DNA from: Alphaproteobacteria bacterium
GTDB lineage: Bacteria; Pseudomonadota; Alphaproteobacteria; Rhodobacterales; Rhodobacteraceae
Direction: 5' to 3'
NCBI GenBank assembly: GCA_030431825.1
Contig: JAUIIJ010000017.1
Coordinates: 21,944-85,943 of the forward strand
DNA: 64,000 nucleotides
Each line of letters begins with the position of its first letter. Within the stretch, counting starts at the first letter, position 1. The notes beneath the pieces were generated by a model, which saw nothing but the letters and a program-made list of their open reading frames with translations, ran no database searches and was not told the DNA's origin. The position numbers and the translations under genes were made by a program. Positions 55,586-64,000 of the stretch are shown one piece after another.

Positions 55586-56623
55586 TCAGACTCCCGTGCT
55601 CCAGCGGGCGAAGACGCCCCAGAACCAGCCGAATTTTGCCGCGAAGGAAACGAAGACCACCCAGACGAGGCTGAAGGGCAGGAATACTTTCCAGCCCAGC
55701 CGCATCAGCTGGTCATAGCGGTAACGCGGCGTGATCGCCTTGACCATCGCGAAGAGGAAGAAGAAGAACGCCATCTTGGCAACCATCCAGAGCACGCCAT
55801 CCGGAAGCCCCGGGATCGGCGACAGCCAGCCGCCGAAGAACAGCAGCGAGGTCAGGGCGCACATCAGGAAGATGGCGATATATTCACCGGCCATGAACAA
55901 CAGGAACGGCGTGGCGGAATATTCCACCTGGTATCCCGCGACCAGTTCCGACTCCGCTTCGGGAAGATCAAAGGGCGGGCGGTTGGTTTCCGCCAGCGCC
56001 GAGATGAAGAACAGGAACACCATCGGGAAGTGGGGCAGCCAGTACCACCCGAAAAAGCCGAACCCGGTATCCTGCGCCCGCACGATGGCGCTGAAGTTCA
56101 TCGAGCCGGTGGAAATGATTACACCGATGATGATCAACCCGATGGACACCTCGTAAGAGATCATCTGCGCCGCCGAGCGCAGGCTGCCGAGGAACGGGTA
56201 TTTCGAGTTCGACGCCCAGCCCCCCATGATCACGCCATAGACTTCGAGGCTCGAAACCGCGAACACATAGAGGATCGCCACATTGATGTCCGAAAGCACC
56301 CAGCCGTCGTTGAACGGGATCACCGCCCAGGCGATCATCGCGAGCACAAAGCTGGTCAACGGTGCGAGAAGGAACACCGCGCGGTCCGCCCCGGCGGGGA
56401 CAACCACCTCCTTGACGACGTATTTCAGCGCGTCGGCCACCGATTGCAGCAAGCCGTAGACGCCAACGACATTGGGGCCGCGGCGCATCTGGACAGCGGC
56501 CCAGATCTTGCGGTCGCCATAGACAAGGAACAGCAGCGAGATCATCACGAACGCAACCACGGCAAGCACTTGTGCAAGAACCAGCACCGCAATGCCGCCC
56601 GGAGTGGAAAAGAAATCAGCCAT
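55586..56623 (-). CDS. nuoH: NADH-quinone oxidoreductase subunit H
   Basis: Eight-helix membrane subunit forming much of the quinone chamber. The 345 residues include [24 protein letters not shown], the conserved E-rich loop [23 protein letters not shown] and [17 protein letters not shown] precedes the ATG. The start overlaps by eight bases the small ORF at 56616-56846; nuoI follows after two bases. Confidence 0.97.
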   Translation of the reverse strand: MADFFSTPGGIAVLVLAQVLAVVAFVMISLLFLVYGDRKIWAAVQMRRGPNVVGVYGLLQSVADALKYVVKEVVVPAGADRAVFLLAPLTSFVLAMIAWAVIPFNDGWVLSDINVAILYVFAVSSLEVYGVIMGGWASNSKYPFLGSLRSAAQMISYEVSIGLIIIGVIISTGSMNFSAIVRAQDTGFGFFGWYWLPHFPMVFLFFISALAETNRPPFDLPEAESELVAGYQVEYSATPFLLFMAGEYIAIFLMCALTSLLFFGGWLSPIPGLPDGVLWMVAKMAFFFFLFAMVKAITPRYRYDQLMRLGWKVFLPFSLVWVVFVSFAAKFGWFWGVFARWSTGV

Positions 56624-56846
56624 AGGTCCTCATACCGTCGGTATTCCGTTGTTCTGCTTGCGCGGCGGCCACGGGACAGGTGCCCGGCTTGTCCAGCTTG
56701 CATGGCAATGATGACGCGTTGCTGTAAACAGCATCTGTCGGCCATATACCAGCCTCTTCCGCGCATTTCGCGCGCAATTGACGCGCGGCACTCGCCACGA
56801 GGTCACGAGCGGCGACCGATGCGGATATGTCGCGCAAACCGGTCAT
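56616..56846 (-). CDS. Small hypothetical protein between nuoG and nuoH
   Basis: A 76-residue frame filling the gap between nuoG and nuoH exactly: its ATG overlaps the nuoG stop (ATGA) and its stop lies eight bases inside nuoH. Helical N-terminus ([21 protein letters not shown]) and a Cys-containing second half ([15 protein letters not shown]). No signal or membrane segment. The coupling pattern equals that of its neighbours, which is the main reason to believe it; no family recognised. Confidence 0.5.
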   Translation of the reverse strand: MTGLRDISASVAARDLVASAARQLRAKCAEEAGIWPTDAVYSNASSLPCKLDKPGTCPVAAAQAEQRNTDGMRTYG

Positions 56847-58864
56847 TCCGCCGCGACCTGCTCCTGCCCGCGCGCCCGGGAGGCCGCCGAAAGTTCGGCC
56901 ATCAGCGTGCTGGCCCGCGCAATCGGATTGGTCAGGTAGAAATCGCTGATCGCGCAGCGGAAGGACGCCGAGCCGAGAGAGCCCTCGGGCAGCGGCTGAA
57001 CCTCGTTTTCAGGAACGTCGTCCACCTTGGCGAGGTGCGGCACCTCGGCGACAAGCGCACGGCGCAGCTGTGCCAGCGAGTCATAGGGCAGCGCCTCGCC
57101 CAGTTCGGCACTCAGCGCGCGCAGGATCGCCCAGTTTTCCTTGGCCTGCCCCGGCGGGAACCCGGAACGCAGCGCCAGTTGCGGACGGCCCTCGGTGTTG
57201 ACGAACAGCCCCGCCTCTTCGGTATAGGCCGCGCCGGGCAGGATGACGTCCGCCCGATGTGCACCGCGATCGCCGTGGCTGCCCTGATAGATCACGAAAG
57301 CCCCCTCGGCGATCTCGATCTCATCGGCCCCGAGGTTGTAGATCACATCCGCATCGTCGATGGCATCCATGCCGCGGTCATTGGTACAGCCCACGTCCAT
57401 CGCGCCAACCCGCCCGGCGGCGGTATGCAGGATCAGCAGGCCGCTCGCCGTCGCCTCGGCGACCTGTTGCGCGGCGGCGAGAACGGCGGCGCCGTCCGCC
57501 TCCTGCAACGCGCCCTGCCCGACAATGACCAGCGAGGCGCGGTTGCGGATCTCATCGTCACCGCCCATGTCCACCACCTGCTGCAGCGCAGCGCGGTCCG
57601 TGCCGACATGGGCGTATTCGTAAGTGAGGTCCGCCGCTTGCCCGACAAGCGCGATGTCGGAGCCGCGCGCCCATGCGCGGCGGATCCGCGAGTTCAGAAC
57701 CGGCGCTTCGACACGCGGGTTGGTGCCGATCAGCAGGATGCGCTCGGCCGTATCGATATCCTGGATCCGCGCCGTGCCGACATAAGCGCCGCGATTCCCC
57801 GCAGGCAGCTTGGCCCGGTCGGTACGGCATTCGACCACGCCACCGCGCCCCTCGATCAGTTGCCTGAGCGCAAAGGCCGCTTCGACCGGGGCAAGATCGC
57901 CCACGACCCCGGCAGGAGTCTTGGCCGAGCCCAACGCGGCGGACGCGGCGGCCAGCGCCTCGCTCCAGCTTGCAGGACGCAGCTTGCCATTTTCACGCAC
58001 ATAGGGTTGATCGAGCCTTTGCCGGCGCAACCCGTCCCAGACAAAGCGGGTCTTGTCCGAAATCCATTCCTCGTTCACGCCATCATGGTTGCGCGGCAGG
58101 AACCGCATGACTTCGCGGCCCTTGGTGTCGATCCGGATATTCGAGCCAAGCGCATCCATCACGTCGATGCTCTCGGTCTTGGTCAACTCCCACGGGCGCG
58201 CGGTGAACGCATAGGGTTTGGACACCAGCGCACCCACCGGGCACAGGTCGATGATATTGCCCTGCAGGTTGGAATCGAGCGTCTCGCCGAGATAGCTGGT
58301 GATCTCCGCATCCTCGCCACGCCCGGTCTGTCCCATCTGGGTGATCCCTGCAACCTCGGTGGTGAAGCGCACACAGCGCGTGCAGGAAATGCAGCGCGTC
58401 ATGTGGGTTTCCACGAGCGGTCCGAGATCCAGGTCATCCGACGCCCGCTTGGCCTCGCGATAGCGCGAGAAATCGACGCCATATGCCATCGCCTGATCCT
58501 GAAGATCGCACTCGCCGCCCTGATCGCAGATCGGACAGTCCAGCGGGTGGTTGATCAGCAGGAACTCCATCACGCCTTCGCGGGCCTTCTTGACCATGGG
58601 CGAATTGGTCTTGACCTGCGGTGCCTGCCCCTCGGGACCCGGTCGCAGATCCCTGACCTGCATCGCACAGGATGCCGCCGGTTTCGGCGGACCGCCGACA
58701 ACCTCGACCAGACACATGCGACAGTTCCCCGCGATCGACAGCCGCTCGTGATAGCAGAAACGCGGAATTTCCACGCCCGCCACTTCGCAGGCCTGAATTA
58801 GGGTCATCGCCCCATCCACTTCGATCTCGGTTCCGTCGATGTTGATCTTGCGCAGGTCAGACAT
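56843..58864 (-). CDS. nuoG: NADH-quinone oxidoreductase subunit G
   Basis: Largest peripheral subunit, carrying three or four Fe-S clusters. The 673 residues begin with the plant-type [2Fe-2S] ligands Cys37, 48, 51, 66, then [18 protein letters not shown] (N5/N4 region) and [10 protein letters not shown], and the molybdopterin-oxidoreductase-like remainder without cofactor. At 673 residues it is mitochondrial-sized, shorter than E. coli NuoG. It ends in VAAE, as NuoF and the DUF3291 protein do. Three bases after the DUF5333-like gene. Confidence 0.97.
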   Translation of the reverse strand: MSDLRKINIDGTEIEVDGAMTLIQACEVAGVEIPRFCYHERLSIAGNCRMCLVEVVGGPPKPAASCAMQVRDLRPGPEGQAPQVKTNSPMVKKAREGVMEFLLINHPLDCPICDQGGECDLQDQAMAYGVDFSRYREAKRASDDLDLGPLVETHMTRCISCTRCVRFTTEVAGITQMGQTGRGEDAEITSYLGETLDSNLQGNIIDLCPVGALVSKPYAFTARPWELTKTESIDVMDALGSNIRIDTKGREVMRFLPRNHDGVNEEWISDKTRFVWDGLRRQRLDQPYVRENGKLRPASWSEALAAASAALGSAKTPAGVVGDLAPVEAAFALRQLIEGRGGVVECRTDRAKLPAGNRGAYVGTARIQDIDTAERILLIGTNPRVEAPVLNSRIRRAWARGSDIALVGQAADLTYEYAHVGTDRAALQQVVDMGGDDEIRNRASLVIVGQGALQEADGAAVLAAAQQVAEATASGLLILHTAAGRVGAMDVGCTNDRGMDAIDDADVIYNLGADEIEIAEGAFVIYQGSHGDRGAHRADVILPGAAYTEEAGLFVNTEGRPQLALRSGFPPGQAKENWAILRALSAELGEALPYDSLAQLRRALVAEVPHLAKVDDVPENEVQPLPEGSLGSASFRCAISDFYLTNPIARASTLMAELSAASRARGQEQVAAE

Positions 58865-58867
58865 GGT

Positions 58868-59284
58868 CTATCTCGCCTTCAGCAGCGCGCCGATCGCGCT
58901 GGATTTTGCTATCTCCGCACGACCGAACGCGCAGAAGGTTTCGGTTTGATCGAGCACGACACCCTTTGATTTCAGGTAGCTTTCGCCCTTCGCACGCATC
59001 CGGGCCTTCTCGGCGTCGGATTCGACATAGGCGCGGATCTCCGCATCGGTATAGCCCAAATCGTTGGCGCGCCCGCGCAGCTTGAACAGTATGTTGTAAC
59101 CCTTCAACCACCGCCCGCTGATGGTTTCGCATTTGCGCCCGACCTCGTTGGCCACAGCGACCACGAACAAGGTGTTCTCGATCTCGGCGACCTCGCTCAG
59201 AGGGGGCCTGGATTGCGCCGCCGTCACCGTCGGGCCAATCGCAGCGACAAGAAATGCCAGGGCACAGGTTTTCAATCGGGTCAT
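58868..59284 (-). CDS. Secreted DUF5333-like protein
   Basis: A 138-residue protein with a signal peptide (cut after TAA near residue 23) and a helical mature domain (EVGRKCETISGRWLKGYNI, YTDAEIRAYVESDAEKARMR) with two cysteines (KCETI, FCAFG). I recognise it as the DUF5333 family found beside nuoG in Rhodobacterales; the name is from memory. A strong AGGAGG precedes the ATG. No known function. Confidence 0.75.
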   Translation of the reverse strand: MTRLKTCALAFLVAAIGPTVTAAQSRPPLSEVAEIENTLFVVAVANEVGRKCETISGRWLKGYNILFKLRGRANDLGYTDAEIRAYVESDAEKARMRAKGESYLKSKGVVLDQTETFCAFGRAEIAKSSAIGALLKAR

Positions 59285-59381
59285 GTCAGTATCCTCCTGT
59301 AGAGAGGACCGACAGCAACGATCGCCGGGATGACATGAAATATCATCCGCGCCTTGTCACCAGCGATCGCGGCAGGGCGGC

Positions 59382-59732
59382 TCATGGATCACATTTCCCC
59401 CGGAAGGTGATGGTGTCATCGACGACCGCAAGGCGGCTTATCTCGGTGTCGGGGCCGATCGTCCAGGCGATTCTCGAGCTGCCGTAGTTGGTCACGCAAT
59501 AGATCGTCCCCTGGTACCGCGCAGCGTCACGGGCACCGTCCACCGACTGCGACACCTTGTAGATGGTCGAGGTGAAATCGGCGCGCGATACCTTCTTGTC
59601 CACAGCCCTGGTCTTGGATTTGAAGATCACCCCGTCAAAGGCGATGCGGTTCGGATTGTCCCGCCCGCAGGCAACCGGCCCCGCAAGCGCGGCAACCAGC
59701 AGGAGCAGAACTGTTTTGCCGGACATACCCAT
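59382..59732 (-). CDS. Small secreted protein of unknown function in nuo operon
   Basis: A 116-residue protein with an N-terminal signal-like segment ending near VACG (the -3 residue is Pro, so a true lipobox is doubtful). The mature part is beta-rich (ADFTSTIYKVSQSVDG, YCVTNYGSSRIAWTIG) with three cysteines in all. No family recognised. One base separates it from the methyltransferase gene; a 97-base gap separates it from the DUF5333-like gene. Confidence 0.7.
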   Translation of the reverse strand: MGMSGKTVLLLLVAALAGPVACGRDNPNRIAFDGVIFKSKTRAVDKKVSRADFTSTIYKVSQSVDGARDAARYQGTIYCVTNYGSSRIAWTIGPDTEISRLAVVDDTITFRGKCDP

Positions 59733-59733
59733 A

Positions 59734-60441
59734 TTATCCTACTCGCGAGTGAACCGGACGATAGACCGGTTCCTTTTCGATGACGGCAATCGAGTCGTGA
59801 ATGTGCAGACCCGATACGATGCTGCCGAGTTCGGGATGGCGCATGCCCTTCCTGTGATACCAGCGGTGCATGTCATCGACAAGTTCACGGGCGAACCGGA
59901 AGAAATTCTGGCCGCTGCGATAGCCGCCACCGTATTTCTCGATATAGGCGGTGTGCAGATCCTCGATCATGTAGACACCGCGCTCCTGCAGACGCGGAAA
60001 CAGCGTCTCGAACGAGGCGCGTACATGCGGCATGCGGTGGCTGCCATCGTCCAGGACCACGTCGACACCGCCCATTTCATCGACCAGCGCATTCAAAAAG
60101 TCCGGGTCCGCCTGGCTGCCGATACGCACCTGCGCGGACTGACCGTCGAACTTCGCGCAGTCCTTTCTGATGTCGATGCCATAGATCACCGCATCATCGC
60201 CAAGATAGTTGCGCCACATCTGCAGGCTGCCGCCCTTGTTGATGCCGATTTCCAGGAACCGCACCCCGGTACCGCGAAACCGCGAGAAATAGCGATCATA
60301 GATCGGGATATAATGGTGCCACTTGTGTACCACGGCACCGCTATTGCCGGCAAAAACCGGCAGCAGATCACCGTCATACCCGTATTTCTCGCGGATATCG
60401 GCGGCCACGTCGCCATCCTCATCGAAACGGAAACGCCTCAT
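59734..60441 (-). CDS. Class I SAM-dependent methyltransferase in nuo operon
   Basis: A 235-residue methyltransferase-like protein of the CmcI/macrolide O-methyltransferase kind. SAM-binding stretch RFLEIGINKGGSLQMW (about residues 61-76), acidic YGIDIRKD, and the metal-binding-like VVLDDGSHRMPHV. ATG 60441 begins the conserved region; a longer frame overlaps the DUF3291 gene and is rejected. Substrate unknown, and its relation to complex I is unclear. Confidence 0.82.
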   Translation of the reverse strand: MRRFRFDEDGDVAADIREKYGYDGDLLPVFAGNSGAVVHKWHHYIPIYDRYFSRFRGTGVRFLEIGINKGGSLQMWRNYLGDDAVIYGIDIRKDCAKFDGQSAQVRIGSQADPDFLNALVDEMGGVDVVLDDGSHRMPHVRASFETLFPRLQERGVYMIEDLHTAYIEKYGGGYRSGQNFFRFARELVDDMHRWYHRKGMRHPELGSIVSGLHIHDSIAVIEKEPVYRPVHSRVG

Positions 60442-60505
60442 GCTGCCTTGCCCCCGGAGATCGGCAGAAAACCTGTCTGCATTACCTTCATATCCACACC
60501 CTGCC

Positions 60506-61009
60506 TTACTCCGCCGCAACCGAGGCGCAGCGCCTGTCCCGCCACATCGTCGCCTGATCCAGCTGCGCCCAGCCGAATGCGGTTTCATCCGGACCGTTCC
60601 GGCGCAGATGCTCAAGACGCGCCAGCGCCTCATCCAGCGTAGGACGATGTCCCGCCGGGACCCACCACATGACGAAATGCTGTTCCCCGAGTATGTCGAA
60701 CCATTCCCGGCGTCTATCGTAGAATTGCTTGTGCACCGTGCCCCAGACGAATTTCTCCAGCGCCGCCACATCTTGCCAGACGGTCAGATTGGCGACGAAC
60801 TGGGGATCGTTGCCGATGCTGTTCTCGGTGTTTCCGGTGCCCGGTTCGCCGGAACCTTCCATCATCCAGACAAAGCCCGGCATCCGCTTGCCGAGGCCGT
60901 TGATCCGGTCGAGATTGTCCATGAAGTCGGCCACGCGCGGATCATCGGTCGGCGCGACCAGACGCCCGACATTCAATTCCGCCAGGTGATAGTCCTGCAC
61001 CCCGGTCAC
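60506..61009 (-). CDS. DUF3291-family protein
   Basis: A 167-residue protein resembling the DUF3291 family (dimeric alpha-beta-barrel, monooxygenase-like). Typical stretches: YHLAELNVGRLVAPTDDPRV, FMDNLDRINGLGKRMPGFVW and the His-containing FVWGTVHKQFYDRR. Start is GTG 61009, overlapping the stop of a 28-codon frame. It ends in VAAE like NuoF and NuoG. No cofactor ligand can be proven. Confidence 0.85.
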   Translation of the reverse strand: MTGVQDYHLAELNVGRLVAPTDDPRVADFMDNLDRINGLGKRMPGFVWMMEGSGEPGTGNTENSIGNDPQFVANLTVWQDVAALEKFVWGTVHKQFYDRRREWFDILGEQHFVMWWVPAGHRPTLDEALARLEHLRRNGPDETAFGWAQLDQATMWRDRRCASVAAE

Positions 61010-61092
61010 GGCGACACCACCCGTCCCGCGACGCGGCGACCAACATACGGCACCGATGCCGGTGCGGAGGCATATGTTTGCATGGCTTTCAT
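61006..61092 (-). CDS. Possible 28-residue ORF between nuoF and the DUF3291 gene
   Basis: ATG at 61092, three bases after the nuoF stop; its stop overlaps the GTG of the DUF3291 gene (GTGA). The peptide MKAMQTYASAPASVPYVG is followed by ten basic and small residues. It fills the gap exactly but has no recognisable domain; it may only serve to carry ribosomes to the next start. Confidence 0.3.
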   Translation of the reverse strand: MKAMQTYASAPASVPYVGRRVAGRVVSP

Positions 61093-61094
61093 CC

Positions 61095-62393
61095 CTACTC
61101 CGCGGCCACGGCGCTGATCCGTCCGGTTCTCTTGTGCTTGATCCGATCCTCGATCTCGTCGCGGAAATGCCGGATCAGGCCCTGGATCGGCCATGCCGCC
61201 GCGTCACCCAATGCGCAGATCGTGTGGCCTTCGACCTGCTTGGTCACATCCAGCAGCATGTCGATTTCGGCGACCTCTGCCTCTCCCGTGACCAGCCGGT
61301 CCATCACCCGCATCATCCAGCCCGTGCCTTCGCGGCAGGGCGTGCACTGGCCACAGCTTTCGTGTTTGTAGAATTTGCTCAGCCGCCAGATCGCCTTGAT
61401 GATGTCCGTCGAGTTGTCCATCACGATCACCGCCGCCGTGCCCAACCCCGACCGCTGCTCGCGCAGCCAGTCGAAATCCATGATGCAATCTTCCTTCATG
61501 ATCTTGCCGGGCAGGCAGGGCACGGAGGAGCCGCCGGGAATCACCGCCTTGAGATTGTCCCAGCCGCCACGAATGCCACCGCAGTGACGCTCGATCAGTT
61601 CCTCGAAACTGATGCTCATGGCCTCTTCGACGACACAGGGGTTGTTCACGTGCCCGCTGATCGCGAACAGCTTGGTCCCCGCGTTATTGGGCCGCCCGAA
61701 TGACGAAAACCATTCGGGGCCCCGGCGCAGGACGGTTGGAACGACGGCGATGGATTCGACGTTGTTCACAGTGGTCGGACAGCCGTAGAGCCCCGCCCCC
61801 GCCGGAAATGGCGGCTTCATGCGCGGCATGCCCTTTTTGCCTTCGAGGCTTTCAAGCAGCGCGGTTTCCTCGCCGCAGATATAGGCCCCGGCACCATGAT
61901 GCAGGAAAAGATCGAAATCCCAACCCGATCCGGCGGCGTTCGGTCCCAGCAGCCCGGCATCATAGGCTTCGTCGATGGCCGCCTGCAACGCCTCTCGCTC
62001 ACGGATATATTCACCGCGAATGTAGATGTAGCAGGTATTGGCATTCATCGCGAAAGACGCGATCAGGCATCCTTCGATCAGCGTATGCGGATCGTGCCGC
62101 ATGATCTCGCGATCCTTGCAGGTGCCCGGCTCGGATTCGTCGGCATTCACCACCAGATAGGCCGGACGCCCGTCGCTCTCCTTGGGCATGAACGACCATT
62201 TCAGGCCCGTCGGGAAACCCGCGCCGCCGCGCCCGCGCAGCCCGGAATCCTTCATCTGCTGGATGATCCAGTCACGTCCCTTCTGGATCAGGCCGGCGGT
62301 TCCGTCCCAGTGCCCCCGCGCCCTGGCACCGGCCAGCGTCCGCTCGTGCATGCCGTAAAGGTTGGTGAATATCCGGTCCTCGTCTTTCAGCAT
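61095..62393 (-). CDS. nuoF: NADH-quinone oxidoreductase subunit F
   Basis: NADH-oxidising subunit with FMN and the N3 [4Fe-4S] cluster. The 432 residues include the NADH/FMN site [13 protein letters not shown] (about 51-63), [14 protein letters not shown] and [13 protein letters not shown], and the cluster motif [12 protein letters not shown] with the fourth cysteine in HTICALGD. Ends in AVAAE. Six bases after the DUF5337-like gene; two bases before the mini-ORF. Confidence 0.97.
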   Translation of the reverse strand: MLKDEDRIFTNLYGMHERTLAGARARGHWDGTAGLIQKGRDWIIQQMKDSGLRGRGGAGFPTGLKWSFMPKESDGRPAYLVVNADESEPGTCKDREIMRHDPHTLIEGCLIASFAMNANTCYIYIRGEYIREREALQAAIDEAYDAGLLGPNAAGSGWDFDLFLHHGAGAYICGEETALLESLEGKKGMPRMKPPFPAGAGLYGCPTTVNNVESIAVVPTVLRRGPEWFSSFGRPNNAGTKLFAISGHVNNPCVVEEAMSISFEELIERHCGGIRGGWDNLKAVIPGGSSVPCLPGKIMKEDCIMDFDWLREQRSGLGTAAVIVMDNSTDIIKAIWRLSKFYKHESCGQCTPCREGTGWMMRVMDRLVTGEAEVAEIDMLLDVTKQVEGHTICALGDAAAWPIQGLIRHFRDEIEDRIKHKRTGRISAVAAE

Positions 62394-62399
62394 GGCTGC

Positions 62400-62657
62400 C
62401 TACCTTTGACTGTCCTGACGCATGCGCCAAAGTTGATATGTGTTGATCCCCGCATAGACGAACCCGGCCAGGGCCATGAAATCGAACAGCAGGGCGTAGC
62501 GTCCGGGCAATCCGAGGGCCGGGCCGACAAAGAGCGACAGAACGAGCCAGGCCACCCCTGTTCCGGCAATGACCAGGGCGATGTGACGGCCCTTGCGGGC
62601 AATGGCGATGTCGCGCTCGTTGTCCATACTGTTCGGCTCGTCTGCCTGTGGCCTCAT
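62400..62657 (-). CDS. DUF5337-like small membrane protein
   Basis: An 85-residue protein (75 if the in-frame ATG at 62627 is used) with two hydrophobic segments (IALVIAGTGVAWLVLSLFV, and LLFDFMALAGFVYAGI) and a polar tail. It resembles DUF5337 proteins of Rhodobacterales. ATG 62657 overlaps the preceding stop (ATGA), which argues for it, while the family-like part begins at MDNERD. Function unknown. Confidence 0.75.
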   Translation of the reverse strand: MRPQADEPNSMDNERDIAIARKGRHIALVIAGTGVAWLVLSLFVGPALGLPGRYALLFDFMALAGFVYAGINTYQLWRMRQDSQR

Positions 62658-63121
62658 GCCGAGGCGGAGTTGTTCTCGAATCGCCACGTGCCCTTGCGCG
62701 CGGCAAGTTCCGCCTGACCGGGCAGCGCCTTGGAGGCCTTGACCAATGTGCTGGCCGACAGGCCGGGCAGTTGCCCGGCGGAGTCGGCGACGGCCGGTGT
62801 CGGGGACGTCTCTTCGGTCGCGACAGGCTGCGGCTCCGGATCGGCGGTGGCCGCCGCCACCGGTTCAGCAGCCACCGGTTCAGCAGCCACCGGGGCAGTC
62901 CGCGGCTCGGGCGGCGCCGGTTGTGCGATCTCTCGTGTCACCTCGGTTTCCGTCGTACCGGTCTTTGGCAGGAGCAGGACGCCCAGTCCGAAGATCACCA
63001 GCGCGCCGACCACCGCAAATCCCAGGCCGCTTCCGGCGACAAGCAGGACGAGCCCGACAACGGCCCCGGCGATCGCTGCGGGGATCCAGCTGCGTGAAGT
63101 CTTGTCTGATGTCGTAGTCAT
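62654..63121 (-). CDS. Two-segment membrane protein with NuoE-like C-terminal motif
   Basis: A 155-residue protein: two adjacent hydrophobic segments (about residues 13-30 and 33-51), then an Ala/Pro/Glu-rich linker with VAAEP repeats (about residues 77-90), and a C-terminal KALPGQAELAARKGTWRFE. The last motif recurs in the extension of NuoE next door. Not a core complex I subunit; membrane location with a long cytoplasmic or periplasmic tail. It starts 29 bases after nuoE and is coupled to the DUF5337-like gene. Confidence 0.75.
   Translation of the reverse strand: MTTTSDKTSRSWIPAAIAGAVVGLVLLVAGSGLGFAVVGALVIFGLGVLLLPKTGTTETEVTREIAQPAPPEPRTAPVAAEPVAAEPVAAATADPEPQPVATEETSPTPAVADSAGQLPGLSASTLVKASKALPGQAELAARKGTWRFENNSASA
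62856..62898 (-). repeat. 15-base tandem repeat, about 2.8 copies
   Basis: Unit GCCACCGGTTCAGCA repeats at 62856, 62871 and, degenerate, 62886, in frame within the linker of the membrane protein, giving the peptide repeat VAAEP. Confidence 0.8.
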
Positions 63122-63150
63122 GGCCCAATTCCTTTTTGCTGCCGTTTCGC

Positions 63151-64000
63151 TCAGGTGTCGTATATCCCGTCTTTCTTGGCGCGCGCAGCAAATTCGGTTT
63201 CCTCGCCCGCCGCCAGCTTTCCGGCCTGCGCGACCCAGTCATCGCGGCTGACCCGGCCCTTGAAACCGATCAGGTTGTCATCGACCCAGGCGACCTCGGC
63301 CGCGCTCCACGCGGCGATCTGATCGAAATGATAAACGCCAATGCCGTTCAGCACGCCTTCAAGTTTCGGGCCGATCCCCTTGATCAGCTTGAGATCATCG
63401 GCGGTCCCGCCCCGCGCGGAGTCAAGGAACACCGGCTTTTGCCCGGTTTGCTCGCCGGATGCGACCGTCTCTTGCGATGCGGCGGGGGCATCCGGTTTCG
63501 CATCAGACCCTGCCCGATACTTCCAGTCTCCCTTGCGCGCGGCAAGTTCCTGCTGCCCCGGCAATCCGGCGGACGGTTTGATCCGTGCGGCGCCACCGCC
63601 GTCGCGGTCTTTGGAAACCGGAGCGGGCTTTTTCACGTCCCGAGCGTCGGTCGACGCGGACGGTTTGCCCGCATCATTCACCGCGTCCTTGCGCCAGGGC
63701 GTCAGCAACGGCACCTCGGTGCCGTCGATCCGGCTGATCGTATCGCCGATATCCACCGCCAGTTGCGCGCTTGCGTTATACTTGGTGTGACCGCTGTCGA
63801 ATTCCTTGAGACTGGTCAGACCATTCAGCGGCTCGGAGGCGAAGCGGCCATTCTGCGGCCCCGGAACCGGCACCTTGCCGGCCGCCAGTTCGTCGATGAT
63901 TTCGCCGAAACGGTCGGCGGTCAGGTCCTCGTAGTAATCCTTGCCGATCTGCACCATCGGCGCGTTGGCACAGGAGCCGAGGCATTCCACCTCTTCCCAG
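63151..64000 (-). CDS. nuoE: NADH-quinone oxidoreductase subunit E with HhH extension, partial
   Basis: Partial: the N-terminal part lies right of the window. NuoE holds the N1a [2Fe-2S] cluster; the last two ligands are seen in [14 protein letters not shown] at the edge. The core ends after about 55 visible residues ([17 protein letters not shown]). Then comes an extension of about 220 residues: a low-complexity linker with [19 protein letters not shown], and a helix-hairpin-helix-like domain ([21 protein letters not shown], read as [15 protein letters not shown] and following helix; then [18 protein letters not shown]). The role of the extension is unknown. Confidence 0.93.
   Translation of the reverse strand, partial: WEEVECLGSCANAPMVQIGKDYYEDLTADRFGEIIDELAAGKVPVPGPQNGRFASEPLNGLTSLKEFDSGHTKYNASAQLAVDIGDTISRIDGTEVPLLTPWRKDAVNDAGKPSASTDARDVKKPAPVSKDRDGGGAARIKPSAGLPGQQELAARKGDWKYRAGSDAKPDAPAASQETVASGEQTGQKPVFLDSARGGTADDLKLIKGIGPKLEGVLNGIGVYHFDQIAAWSAAEVAWVDDNLIGFKGRVSRDDWVAQAGKLAAGEETEFAARAKKDGIYDT

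Noticed and set aside
56030..58801. 923-codon open frame antisense to nuoG and nuoH
   Set aside because: Antisense shadow of two complete complex I genes; composition is Arg/His/Ala-rich without motifs. The same applies to long antisense frames over the MFS gene (3107-4765), nuoN (47799-49394) and nuoM (49264-50919).
1..64000. CRISPR array, prophage, insertion sequence or integrative element
   Set aside because: No regular spaced repeats, transposase, integrase or tRNA-flanked direct repeats were seen; the window reads as core chromosome.

Overview
The window is a GC-rich stretch of ordinary chromosome from an alphaproteobacterium, most likely a marine Rhodobacteraceae (Roseobacter-group) species. 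This rests on protein families and gene order rather than on any rRNA: the run TPR protein - Suv3-like helicase - S4 protein - fdxA - carD; rluD upstream of rpoH; surE-pcm-nlpD-like; a 14-subunit-type nuo operon interleaved with small Rhodobacterales proteins (DUF5333, DUF5337, carboxymuconolactone-decarboxylase-like) and followed by birA-coaX-rnj. I see no tRNA, rRNA, CRISPR array, prophage, integrase or insertion sequence. Layout: 0-5 kb holds the end of a Kef-type antiporter, the divergent cobalamin genes cobT and cobS, and an MFS-like transporter. 5-10 kb is the minus-strand carD/fdxA/S4/helicase/TPR group. 10-17 kb holds an SCP2-domain protein coupled to an alpha/beta hydrolase, a membrane coiled-coil protein, an M3 oligopeptidase, a cation-efflux protein, a DksA-type zinc-finger protein and an M19 dipeptidase. 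17.5-21.1 kb is a cobalamin-riboswitch operon with a BtuFCD-type importer whose last gene, joined by a 4-base overlap, encodes a canonical pseudoazurin. 21-26 kb carries rpoH, rluD, two small membrane proteins, radA and cvpA; 26-32 kb carries purF, a PilP-like small protein, an SDR protein, surE, pcm and an NlpD-like lipoprotein; 32-35 kb is tatABC plus a coupled AAA ATPase and a divergent YafY/WYL regulator; 35-44.5 kb holds an orphan ABC ATPase, glutaminase, AlkC-type DNA repair protein, an SDR protein, prfC, a coupled glycosyltransferase pair and a DEAD-box helicase. From 44.6 kb to the right edge everything runs on the minus strand: nuoE (cut by the edge), F, G, H, I, J, K, L, M, N, then birA, coaX and ribonuclease J. 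This operon builds respiratory complex I and carries many non-core genes between the structural subunits. Most interesting signals: (1) two 97-base copies of a foldable dispersed element, 16 kb apart, whose differences keep base pairing in one RNA orientation; (2) pseudoazurin translationally coupled to a cobalamin-regulated importer; (3) accessory proteins embedded in the nuo operon, including a peptide motif (LPGQ-x-ELAARKG-x-W) shared, with 21 identical bases, by the C-terminal extension of NuoE and the adjacent two-segment membrane protein; (4) a VAAE C-terminus shared by NuoF, NuoG and the DUF3291 protein; (5) a hairpin ending two bases before the start codon of the DEAD-box helicase. All calls are by reading only; no database search or folding program was run.
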